From Formicarius rufipectus (taxonomy: Eukaryota; Chordata; Aves; Passeriformes; Formicariidae): a stretch of DNA of 64,000 nucleotides. Shown here one piece after another: positions 34,499 to 46,670 of this stretch. A model generated the notes under the pieces. It was not told the DNA's origin. It saw nothing but the letters and a program-made list of their open reading frames with translations, and searched no databases. The translations under genes were made by a program, and so were the position numbers. The DNA is taken from contig VXAU01003996.1 of the NCBI GenBank assembly GCA_013399695.1, forward strand, positions 214,610 through 278,609, in the 5' to 3' direction. Each line of letters opens with the position of its first letter. Position 1 is the stretch's first letter.

Positions 34499-36599
34499 TC
34501 TGCCCAAAGAGTATTACACTTTTTCCTGTTGAATTGCATCGTATTTTCTTAGTTCCTCCCATGTATGGGAGTTTAATTTTATAGTTCTCTTATCTTTGAC
34601 TATCTCTGTGGTTCCTCCTATGAGCAAATATCAGATGCAATTTCCAAAAACTTAGCCTCTGGTTCACTGTGCAGCTACCAAATGAAGAGCGAACCCAGGA
34701 CAGTCCCATGTGAATAGTATACTATTGCTAACTACTCATGTGTAATTGTTCAAGAATAATCTTTTCATGTGCCTTACACAGAAACTTCATTGAGATTATA
34801 TACTTTTCTTAAAACAAAAACAGAAAACAAAACAAAAAAAATCCAAAGCCCATCTCCTCTCCAGCCCCCTGAAAACCACAGTACCTTCTACATTTCTTTC
34901 GCCTACAAGCCTACCAATATATTAAGAGGAAAATTAAACTTGACATAATTTTGGCTCTGTATCTTCTTTGTTTCCTTCTAGGTAATGACAAAGAGTTCAT
35001 CTGATTGCTCTTCCAGTATGTTTTGCATGAGTCAAAGAAAACAGATTAGCCTATATAATCCTATGGGCCCTCGCTGCTTTTCCTTTCTTCAAATGAATTT
35101 TGAATTAATTGTTTTTACTGCAGAGAAAATATCCCATTTGAAATAAAGATTTAATTTTTTTTTTTAAATTTTAAGGTAATCATTTCAATTTCTTGATTCA
35201 AATAAACTTCTGGTTTAAAACTTGTTGTTTTGGTGCTTTATTGTGTTGGAGGTTTTTCCCCACATCAAGAAAGCAGAGATTAATAAAAAGTATTTAAAAA
35301 TTCACACCTGGATCTGAATTTTATTTTTTTTTCCTCAAGGCCAGAATACACTTTTTATTTGACAAAAACTAGAGTTTGCTATTAAATTTTCAGTTTGTTG
35401 AAAAAAAAACACATTAACTTATTCTGTTTCAGCTTGTTTGGTTTGTTATGTTTTTTTGTTTGTTTTTTTATTTTATTTTTAATTATAGGTAAGAAATGAT
35501 AACTAAATTCCATGAAGCCTAACCCTTAAATGCAAGGCCTTGAATACATAACTTCCATAGAGTTTCCTTAGGACTGAATATCTGCAGTTCACCTTAACAA
35601 GTAGAATACATATTTGATTTCCAGAAGTGAATCTCGGTGCACTAACATGAGCTCTGGAAGAATTTGATTTCGTTTTTCTAAAATTAAAAATTGCAACAAG
35701 CACATTTTACCATATAAAGTATTTCTTGCTTTACAATATTACTCAAAACTTCCTTTGTATCTAAGCTATATTTATCATCTGCATTTATTTGCATCTGACC
35801 CATTTGTGACTGTAAACCAGCAGAAGCTATGTTCACAGATATGTTTTGTTTTGTTAAAAGCTTATTGATTTTTTTAAATCTTAAACCTTACTGTTTTAGA
35901 AGCACTGATTTTATCATGGACATTAAATTAGTGTGACTGTGCAGGGATTGTTGAGAAATGGAAATGAAGATGACCATCCTTTCCTACAAGAGTGTCTGTG
36001 AGACCAACATAACATTACCTGTGATTAGTACTCAGAAATGTGTGACTCCAGTTCACATAATCTGATTTCAAACACACAAAGAAACTAACACAGTTGCAAA
36101 CAAGCCAACATCAGTCAAATCCAGTTTTTCAGGTTTCCTGCCTTGGCTAAAATGCTGGTCTTACCTGAGGTTTCTGAAGTTCACTAAATACCATTGTGAA
36201 TCTAGGCAAAAGTTTTCCATTTGTACTTCAGTTTGGCAGCAAAACCCAAACAAGAGCAGTATAATGTTATTACAGTGTTTAAGCCTCCAAGAAGCTGAAT
36301 CTCACTCAACAAACTCTTTTAAAGCTCAGTTAGACCATGGTCATTAACAGAACAGCTCTTAGTGGGTACATTAAGCCTAAACTAAGGCAAAAAGATTGTG
36401 AACATGTTTGAAAGCTACATCTGCTTGTGTTACAATCTCAGCGTTATCCTGAATGAAAGTACCAAAACATCAGTCTTGGACGCAAGCATATAAAAAGCAA
36501 GATGTCAGAGTTTCAGTCCCTGGGATGTAGATCTGGACACAAATTCAAAAACATTTGGATTTGGCCTTTCAGATCTGCTTAATTATAACTTCCATGCTA
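34499..36599. other. Unannotated AT-rich sequence
   Basis: No gene or known repeat recognised. T-rich runs near 35155-35166 and 35449-35480. Confidence 0.55.
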
Positions 36600-36975
36600 T
36601 GAACACATACCTGTGTGTTTAGAAGTTTGTGAAAGGCTACATTTTTGCTGGGAAAAACAGGAAGAAAGGAAGGTGTAGAGGCTTAGTTGGCTATAAGAGT
36701 TTGCATGGACATGCTGCAGGTGGCTGAGTGGGAGCTTGGAAAACATTGGATTCAGCTGGTTCAAGTTGCTGCAGCTGTACATGATAACAGAATGTGGTGA
36801 TTAGAAAGGCATGAGAGAAGGTGGAGCTTTCCCTTAGAAAGGCATCCAATGATATGCTTAGGTTGCAGAATATGTATTAGCTCATTATATGCCATATAAG
36901 AATGTAATGTGTGAATCAATAAACCGATGCTTGCTGATCACTCATGTTGAGCAAACAAGTCTCCCTCACTGTGAC
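36600..36975 (+). mobile_element. Probable solo LTR (ERVK/ERV1-like)
   Basis: In plus orientation the segment carries 'agaagtttgtgaaagg' near its start and 'agcagctgtacatga'-type blocks. A TATA-like 'gccatataagaatg' lies near 36891 and 'atcaataaaccgatgctt' near 36914 (AATAAA signal). It ends in 'agtctccctcactgtgacgg'. An AATAAA followed by a 'gatcactc...gtctccc' ending is typical of avian class I/II LTRs. The boundaries are approximate; no internal sequence or target-site duplication was found. Confidence 0.5.
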
Positions 36976-39900
36976 GGACGGAAGGAAGGAAAAAAAATGC
37001 ATACATATTTTTGGATAAATAGTTGTGAGGAAGTTAAGTCTTAAGAAAGCTGTGTTTTCGTTTAAAACATACATTTCAAGATAAGTGATAAATACCCTGA
37101 AGAACTTAAAGCTAATGAAGACAAGATGAACAGAAAGGACAGATTAATGAAAATAAAATAAAAATGTTGAAGGACAAAAGCAGGTTGTTTTGCCCACAGC
37201 CATACTGCTGTGTGTTAGCTCCAGAAAGAGAACCTGAGCCTCCAAAGTCCAAGTCTGAGCATTTTCTGATATAATTTCATGTAAAAATATATCATTGTCA
37301 TCACAACTGTAAAGTTCTTGCTTAGTTGCACTTTGTATAGTATTATAAACAGTAATGTTTGTTCTGGAACAGTTTGAGGCCAAAAAGCAAGGTTATTTTA
37401 AAGTGTAAGAACCTATGAAGTGCAGAGGTATCTGGAGAATATATTTTTGTCATGTTTGTGATTAAGAGTAGGCAGAACATTTTCAGTGATGGAGAAATAT
37501 GAGTGAAGTATCATATTTTCCCTCCTTTCTCACTATACTGTAGCAGATAACAGGTGAATGACTCAGCATATACAAAATATTCTCACTGATAGCTAGGCTT
37601 TCACTTACAGTTTTTTCCCTTCTCTTTTAGCCATGAGTTAGTATTCTCTTTGAGCCAGCTAAATTGTGTTGTTTTAAGAAACTAGGCTGTGTATGAAAAT
37701 TCTGGAAGATCATAATGCGAAATAAATTCTATGCTACATTGTGCATATTTAGTCTTTTGATTTGTCATTGTAGAACAGAGCTTTAAAAGAAATATTTTAA
37801 GGTAGAATTATTTGATATGTACTTGGGAGAACTAAAGAAAAATCCAGTAAGAAAACACTCATTTGCTCACTAACTCATTCTCTATATTAAAATTGACTTA
37901 ATATTAAACATTAGCTCTTTCAAACTGGTATGCTGTAGACATTGACTCTAATTTGAATGACAATTCATGAGTCATGCATGCTTTTTACTCCCTTTTTTAA
38001 ATGATGAAGCGTGCTATATTACTACGTTTTCACATATCTAGTGTCATTTTTGCATTATAAATAATTATATGAAAGAAAAAAAGGAAAAAAAGAACCAAGG
38101 AAACTTTCCAAAATGAACCCTCAAAGTCTTACTCAGCTTATATTCCATTGTGACTCAGGAAACTTCTAGACTATCTTGAATTGTTCATTATAGACCTTCT
38201 AAACACAGTGTTCTTCCATGTTAAAACGCACTACTTTGGATACTTGTTGCCAAAACAGCTCAGAATAGAGCTCAGTTATTTTAGATAAATTCTTATAGCA
38301 ATAAATGCGTTGCCTAAAAAGAAATTTCAAATATATCAGAACAAAAAATATTTTTCAATTTGCAAAGGGTACATTAAGTTAATTAACTCTAAATATTATA
38401 GGTCTAAAAAATATCACATCAAATTTCAATGTGTGTGTGTAAGTGGCATGATATCATGTGAAGCTATCACCCTTTTCACAGATGCCTTCTTATCCTTTGT
38501 GTAATTTTCTTCACTGAATAATATTTTCTAAAAATCCTTTGCAAACAGAAGAACTCTAAATAAGCTTGCAGGATCTTGGAATTGAAGAGTCTCACTTCAT
38601 CATCTGAATTCAGGAAGTACAAGGAGTATACTTCATATAATCAATTTTAAATTAATCTGAGATTCTTATATATATTTACTTTAAGCTTCAAGGTTTTAGT
38701 CAAAAAGGCAAAAAGAACAAATAGGCATTTGGAACTGCATTTTTATTAGAAGTTATTTATTTCTTAATTGTACCTGGAACATGCAGTATAATGGCATGAC
38801 AGAAAGACCAGTTTTTTGATTTGGTCCCTTTCAGAATTCAGCGCACTCTACTTCCAAACCCAAAGCTAAGATTTTGGGTTTTTTATTTGTCCATAGAATT
38901 GCATGTTCACAGGAGACAATGATTTATCAAAAGAGAGGAGTGAAAGCAGCTCGGTTTCCTTTGAACAAGACATCATTTATCTAGAACAGCTTTACTTCCT
39001 TTTTGTTCTTCCTCTCAGTGAAAATCTCCACTGTATCTCTGTCTGATAAAAACATCCCATTATTTTCACAGACTTTCAGTCTTAGGGTTTCATGCTTCCC
39101 GCTTTGCATCTACTTCAGTGAAGTCAATCCTGAATTATATTCAGGAAAAGAAAAGAAAAAATAAGTCTTTGGATTATTTCCCAGAGATTATTTTGCTTAC
39201 AGTATAAATTCTCAGCAATCGCCTGTTTTGGTAAGACATCTTGGGTGTGAGAAGATTTCAAGGTTTTGTGTTAGCAGATAGAATGACAACAAAGAGAAGC
39301 AGATGGTGCCCACCTAATCTTGAAATGAGATTAAAAAAACATTACATCACTGGAGACTTGAGTCAGAGGAAAATGTTTTGCTGTGTTTCTGCTTGACTAC
39401 ATGCAGACCTGAGCTATAGAGTGCATAAATGCATTGCATTATTTTTTTAATAAAGTAGTATAAAAATACTATAACTAATAGGTGCCATGCATCAAGGAGA
39501 TGGTTTCTTTTTTTAAAAAAAAGGTTGTAAAATGAAAGAATGAAAAATTGCACCAATTTGCAATCTCTTGCAAATATAAACAAAATAAAATCTAAATCAC
39601 TGTATTGCAAGTTTGTAAATATTAAAATCTGTACTCAAAAAAATCAAATATTATTATCAAATATATTCTCCAGATGAAAATGTAAGATTCTGATTATAAT
39701 ATATTTTAGGGAGAAAAAAAATTAATTTTTTTTTTAAATTTTCTTTTTCAGTATATTAAAGTTTTGCATTGGTAAAAACTTTCACGAAATACTGAAGTTA
39801 TCATTTAAACTATTTTAATCCAAACCAAGACACACAGCAAATAATTAAAAATTCTCTTAAATGAAGTTCTAGCATTTCATTTTCCAGGAAACGACATATA

Positions 39901-41369
39901 ATAGATGTTTCTATATAGCCAACATATCACAATATTTTAATTTGTCCAGCTTCAAATGCAGCCCAAATAAAGACAAATTTTAATCCACACAGAAAACCAC
40001 CCAGGGAGATTGTAATCCTTCTGAAATTTTAGGATTTTTGCTTCTGATTTCTAAGGCCTAAAATATAATCCATAAATATCAATACCCCTCATCTATGTAA
40101 TATATATATCTTCACCTTCATACTCTAAATATGTAAGCTCTCCATATGTGAATACTATAACATGGATACAGTCAGAGTTAAAGCTCTTAGTCTGTGACTG
40201 GCTGCTAACCTTATTTTCATATTTTAAAAGTAATTTCCAAATAGTCATTGAACTGTTCCATGTGGGCAGCCCAATTTAATCAAGTGACCCTAATGTAACA
40301 GGTAATGTAATTTGCAGCAGATCTTGAGAAAACTTACCCATATGCACAGTACAAGCAGCTTCCTGTCCATGAGTTGGGCAATATCAACCACACAAATCTA
40401 AGATAAGAAACAATGATGCAATCTGAGCATCAGGCACCTGAACCCATATCATATAAACTGTGTATGTGGGAGCATGTAGCAAGCTGTGAGTTGAAACTGA
40501 ATTACTTATAGATAATTTTTGCAAATCCTTTATTTCAAGATAAAATCATGTTCAAATATTTTAATTTAAATTGCCTGTAATAAATAGATGCAAATAACAA
40601 ACCCTAAAAAATTAGCTCATTGTATAATATCAAATCATTTACTGAGTGGGTACTTAATACACACACATTAACCAAAGCCTGTAAATATAAAATAGAAAAA
40701 AAATACTGGAATTTACTAAAGGCAAAATTCCTGTTTTCCTGTTACTTACTCCTCCCATACAATCATGAGCAGCAATACATTAGGTCAGTGTAGCAGTTTC
40801 AGTATTGATTACTTAGAAGCAGTGAGAAACTTCAAAAAATATATGACGTAAATAAAGTATACTTCTAACACATCTTTGAGTATTTATGAGCCTTCAGAGA
40901 TCAAGCTTCATGATGCTTCTGTATGTGAGCTCAATCTTTTCTTTCACTGTAATAGAGATTTAATGGAATAAAACCTAGACCATGTAATGCCCTTAAACAC
41001 AATTCCTTTTCCATCAAACAGGAAGATCAACTCAAACTGACAAAACTCTACCATGAGAGCATTGTCTAAACTGAGGAAAAGCATTGCAATAAGAGCCTTT
41101 TTTCTATTTGCCTGTCTAACTCTCCCGTATTACAAGTTTTAACAAAATATTTTCCTTTCAAGTGGAATGGTAATCTCTTGTAGGCCAACCATACTCATCA
41201 CCAATTTTGCTAATTGCTCTTTTTCTCTGTCAAAATACACAATATTCTATAGGAGTTTTAGAGATTAGTGTAAAGTCATCTTTTATATTCTCAGCTGTTG
41301 AAATATGTTTCCATTTAAAAGACATTTAGGTTCATTATTGCATCACTAAAAATATTGTGTGTGAGAACA
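36976..41369. other. Unannotated AT-rich sequence
   Basis: Over 4 kb of very AT-rich DNA without a recognisable gene, RNA or repeat. Only short mononucleotide runs are present. Confidence 0.6.
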
Positions 41370-41420
41370 ACTTGACTCAGTAGTCCTCTTACTGGAAATA
41401 TTCTATGATTCTAAGACTGA
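41370..41420 (+). mobile_element. Possible CR1 tail remnant
   Basis: 'cttgactcagtagtcctctt' followed by 'ggaaatattctatgattcta' recalls the last 50 bp of a CR1 3' UTR. It is too short for more than a tentative call. Confidence 0.4.
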
Positions 41421-41696
41421 GAGCTCTACATACAGTTGTCTTTGGTACTCTTAGGATAAACAAATAATCAGAAGCTGGATACATTAATAAAGTTTTTATA
41501 CACTGTCATGAGTTTGATGAGGGGAATTATTGGATTATGGAGCAAGTGAAAGGGAAAAAAAAAAAAACAAACAAAATAAAACCAACCCACAAAGTACAAT
41601 CTATACAGTAGAACAGAAAAGCCAATCACTGCTTCTGACTGGGGTTTGCAGGCATAAAAGCATCAAACAAACTCAGCAACAAAGGATAAAGCAAGA

Positions 41697-41805
41697 TTTT
41701 GTTTGGGTTTTTTGTTTATTTGTTTGGGGTTTTTGTTGTTTTGTGTGTGTGTGTGTGTTGCTTTTTGTTGTTGTTTTGCTTTGGTTTGGTTTTTTTTTTT
41801 GTAGC
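41697..41805. repeat. GT/T-rich low-complexity tract
   Basis: G and T only, apart from a few bases, with a (GT)n core at about 41742-41759 and repeated GTTT/GGTTT units. It explains the Phe/Val/Leu/Trp-rich open frame here. Confidence 0.9.
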
Positions 41806-42358
41806 TCTTACATGTGCATGAATGGTAATATTGCCTTGGGTCTGTTTGTTTGTTTTGCCCTCACATTATAAATCTTGTTGTTTGTGACAATTTATAAATA
41901 ACTTGGTTATTTTTACTGCCTAATCCATGTAATGTATTTCGAAGAATTTACATGTCAGAGTCTGCAGGAGAAGCTCAATCTATTTAGGTTAAAAGATAGA
42001 AAAATACGTTTTGGTGCTTTCATGGGGGATCTGGATGCTGGATAATGGGCAGGAGGCTGAAGCAACCTGCCTGGGATTGATGAGTGGATCACTAAACATT
42101 CTGCTGAATTGCATGCTGGAGTGAACAAAATATGTGACTAAAGAAACCAATCTTTTAATTGGCAACTCCTGTTCCTACTTTTTTATGCAGTACAAGACTA
42201 CTTTGTGAAAAGTATGCATTTCCCTCTTTTCTGGAAAACTGTGCCTCTCCCTTTCTGCCAGCATGGACATACACAGTAACTACAGTGTTTCTCAGTCACA
42301 TCAAACCTTCTTTATATGAGGAAGATGAAGTTTTCACACAAGTGAAATGAGGATTTAC

Positions 42359-42571
42359 ATGGCCACAGCCGTTGCATAGACATCTATGGCACAAGTAGAG
42401 CTCTCTTTGCTACAAATGTAAATCCGTATTTTGTGAGGGGGGTGTCCCCAGGGCATTTCAATGCAGTAGATTGTCTCATATGTAATAAATCCACAATTTC
42501 TTGAACTTATGTATGAGCAGAGATTGACTGCAAAGTGATTGCCTAAGAAGTCCATGCACAGCAGGCCATTC
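42359..42571 (-). other. Candidate cysteine-rich exon, minus strand (213 nt)
   Basis: On the minus strand an acceptor-like 'ctgtatttctgtattacag' precedes 42571. One frame is then open to a TAA at 42357-42355, and a possible donor GTAAAT starts at 42358. Taken as an internal exon it is 213 nt (a multiple of three, symmetrical phase) and encodes about 70 residues with six cysteines. Residues 3-12 read 'LLCMDFLGNH', which recalls the 'LCMDxxGNxF' segment of FGF19/23-type growth factors. However, FGF exon boundaries do not fall here and the rest does not follow the FGF pattern, so I do not call it an FGF. It may be a chance open frame. Confidence 0.25.
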
Positions 42572-42606
42572 CTGTAATACAGAAATACAGGTACCATATA
42601 CTGCAT

Positions 42607-45600
42607 CTGTACTGATTACCCAGTCAGATGAGTTCTTGGTTGAAAGAACTGTTCAGTTAGGTTTGTGATGACAAATCACTATCACCCTGCACAAACAAGA
42701 CTCTGGAAGTGCAATAGATACAAGAAGCATATAATGCAAATCTTTGAATAGCAATAGGATGATTTAGAAAGCAAGAAAATGGATAAGAGCCAATGTATTA
42801 TATTATATTTTTCTTTACCAAATGGATTTTCAGAGTCATATGAACTCTGACTGAACTTTCTGAAGCAACTACACCCGCTGAGAAATAGTGATGTAGTTAG
42901 CAAATACCCATCTGGATTACTCAGATGCTAACAAATTATGTTGAGGTTATTAATGATATTAATGACAATTGTTACCTTACTGCACCAATCACTGCATTTT
43001 TTTATTCTTTTTCCAATTCATTCTAAAGCAAAAGAGAATGAACATTTGTACTTGCCTTTATAAATGACTAAATACTTTCTGGCCCAAGAATACTGTGCAC
43101 CAAGCTTGCAATTTGTTTAATGACTGTATAAAGTCTTTCAATCTGGGGTCACAGGGACCATCTTTTTCTCCTTTAATGGGCAGGGTATTTGCATTTTCAA
43201 CACCCAATCTTCAAATTAAAGTCTTAAGATGAAGCAAAGTTTACTGCAGAAGCTCAGAATTAATGATGACAAACACTATTCTGCTTCATAACCATGAAGT
43301 AACTGTGATTGAAGTCCTTATAGTTTAATTATGTGAACCAGGCCCAGGTAAAAATCAGAAAACTACAACATGACAAGGCTTGTAGTTTAATTTCTGATTT
43401 TAAAATTAAATCTGAATCAAAATGAGTACTGAGTGCTTTCATTTTGTGAAGAACTTATTCTCTCAATCCTCACAATACTTTTTCAATGGCTGTGTTGATG
43501 GTTTGTATTTTGCCCTGTATCAAGAAATGGAAGAAAACTTATCACAGCAAATCATCATAAACCAAGTTGACTGCTTGCTATTTTGCTTTTTATATCCACT
43601 AACTTGACATAGTCCTTCTTGCAACATTAACACAGGAAAGATTTGAAAAATAGATAGGGGCAATGATTACAGCCTTGTATTGTTCCATTCTAGACTAACA
43701 TAGGTAAAGTAAAATAAACCACAGTTCATCAAAGATCAGTATTTTAATTGGAAACTGCAGGGATCTGTTTATTGCATTCAGAAAAGATATCTTATGAATT
43801 CTTGTGATGTTGGAGAATTCCAGTTATGCCAAGAACTCTCTTTCTTGTACCATGAAAAAAAAAAAGGCAATATATATTATATATTCATACACTATCTTAC
43901 CAGTCAATTAGTGGCATGTTACTGTTCAAGACTTCAAAACATTTCAGTTTACTAAAACTTTGATTTTGCTGCACTGAAGCAAACGTACTACAATTCTTTC
44001 AGGAGTTTGTCACACAATCTGTGGCAGATTAAAACAGAAGTCTGAAGCACTTATGACTCCCAGTCACCCACCCTGCCCCTCTGAGAGAGATGGCTTCTCC
44101 TGAGGCATGGATATCTGAGCCTTTTGTTAATCAGCTGCTGCACTTCTCAGCCTGATGAATTATGGATCATGACGGGATGAGACATACCTGGTCCAGGAAT
44201 GGCAGTGTCCAGAAGTGGATAAGGCAGACATCTGGGGGATGTAAGAGTTTCAACTGTTTACAGCACATAGGATAGTCAGAGAGCTAATAATACACACACA
44301 TCCTGTACCCTTATCATACCACCACAAAGGCAATAACACCATCTCTAAAACAGCAAAGCCGGGGCTTGGTCCTGTGTCCCACCACTGTGTATTGGGGCAG
44401 TGACCTGTACAGGGGGAACGGTGCATGGCTGGAGGTGGGCAGTGTGCTGTGTGCTGACAACCACTACCCATCTTCCAGTACTTTGCAATTCATAGACTTC
44501 AGCAACCAGTTCTCTGAAAACAGTGGTTTTCTAACATTGTGCATGTAGCTGAAGTTTTTGGGGTTTTCTTTCCCCAAGTACACATGGAGTTAAGATAAAA
44601 AGTGGCAAGGGAGACTCCTACGATTTTCTTAGTTGAAACTCACAGTATTAAGAATGTTAACTGCAACATTCACTTAACTCATACAAATGAAAGTGAGTCA
44701 AGCCAATTTATGGAACTCAAGAAGGTAAAGAGCCACATGAGCGATCAGTATCACATTATTTTCTACTTCCCACTAAACCACCCTAATACCTCAGGAGAAG
44801 AGGTAGGCATTTTAAGATGTTTTGAGAGTTTTCCTTGGAGGCCTTAATTCCCAGCCACAAACTGTGAGCAATCAATGGGAATTAGCACATGTCTTGAGAC
44901 ATTGAAAAGAACTCCTTCCCATCTTCTGCCAGAGCAAAACTGACCATACTACTCATGTTCAAACATAGTTTTAAAACATTTTAACAATATTTGGTTCAAG
45001 ATAGGAGAAAAGACACGAGATAGCTCAAGTTTAATCTGGATTGCTCCTCAACTTTCAGTACAAGACTGATAAACTTTAACAGTAAACCTCAGTTACTTTA
45101 CACAGGAAATTCAGAAGCATAAAAGATGGAAAGAATTATGATAAAACATTACTGAGATACAGAGGAGGCCTAATAACTCTTGATTTGTATTTCATGCAAT
45201 AAATAGGTAAAATAATAACATTTTTTTGTTTTAGATGAAACAAGTAATTAAGTCTAATCAATTCTGTCTTTTTAAACTGGAGTGGAATTAAAGTAAGACA
45301 GCTACTTAACTTCAAGAACCCAAATCATAAAATATACGCTGAAAAAAAACAATCCTTTTCATTGTTGTGTCAGTGATACTATTTTATACTACAATAAGGA
45401 AAAGGATTGAATTCCATAATTAGAAGCTGCAAAGGAGTGGTTAGAGAAAATGTTCAGGAATTCCTAAATTCTTCAATTTCTGTGCCTAGTTCTATATATT
45501 GTTTTGAACTTAAATAAATCTCTTAGGTTCTCTGTTTCTCCCATATGCAATACCACAATAAACACACTCTGCTAACTAATGAGTATTTCTGGAATCAGTT

Positions 45601-46529
45601 TGTCGTCTTATTATGCTGTGTCTAAGTAACTATAGTCCAGAGAGCAAAGTATTACCTCTAATCTGCAAAATGGCATGTTTCCTTAATTTAGTTCACAGAG
45701 TTAACCATTAGTCTACCTGTGAAAGAAGTGTCAAAATCTTTCAAGCCTTGTAAATTGCTTGATCCTTCTCAGGGTGTTTCGGTTATAGAACCTTATTTTG
45801 TTCCTTTTATGAGTCATTGTATTTTTCAGTGAGGAAGTGCTTTGCTGCAGCATATGAGAATAGCATCGTATTTGGAGCAGATAAGAACAGCATGTACTTA
45901 GTATCGGTTTTCTCTTTGTCCTCGCATGCTCTGAGCACATGAGATATTGTCAATGGAGGTCTTCTGAAAAGGAATGCTCCTCCCTCTCAGCAGTGTGGTA
46001 AATGAGACAGCATGCACGGGCAGCATTTTTGGTTGTGATACTCACTCAAGACAGGGAAACTACACAGCCAACAAGCCATTGTATCTATTTGCTCCCATTT
46101 TCAAAGTGCCACGTTCTGCTTTACCCAAACTTCTCCTGAGCACTAAGGTGCAGACATATGAAACTACTTGTAGCCCCCTGACCCACAGAATGTGACCAGA
46201 TCTGTTGCCCAGGAGAAACATACTGAAATTTTTAGAGTCCAGGCATCTCAGAATATTTAAATATTGGACACACATGAATTTTTTATCCTTTCTCACGGAG
46301 AACCAGATTTTCCCCTCAAAATTTAAGTTAGTTGGCTGTGAAAAACAACAATGAAGTTGCATATGACTACTGAAGTCCTGTTCACAGGGTGTGTATAGCC
46401 TAAAGGGAATTCAAACTTTATCAAAAACAGTTAACACAGCCACAGGTTTTGGCCCCTATATTAACCAAGATTTTCAACTGTGTTATAACTCAGCTGAGCT
46501 CATGCAACTGCAAAAACCCCAACTGACCA
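42607..46529. other. Unannotated AT-rich sequence
   Basis: No gene or clear repeat recognised. The part at about 44160-44470 is somewhat richer in G+C and CA-rich, without a family signature. A short A run lies near 43855. Confidence 0.55.
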
Positions 46530-46670
46530 GCCAAAACCCCCCCCAAAAGATCAAGGAAATCCCCACAAACCAAAAGTGCCCAAAAAATAAACCACCAAAA
46601 TCTCAAAACAAAGGGAAAAAAATGAAAGAAAAAAAAAAAGATAAATAAAAAGAAGAAAAAACCAAATCCC
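46530..46670. repeat. A/C-rich then A/G-rich low-complexity tract
   Basis: Starts with a run of C after 'ccagccaaaa', continues as CCAAA-type units, and becomes almost pure A/G after 46610. The Phe-rich minus-strand frame and the Lys-rich plus-strand frame here are by-products. Confidence 0.9.

Noticed and set aside
41530..41871. 113-codon plus frame with hydrophobic segments
   Set aside because: Generated by A-rich and GT-rich simple sequence; no domain motif.
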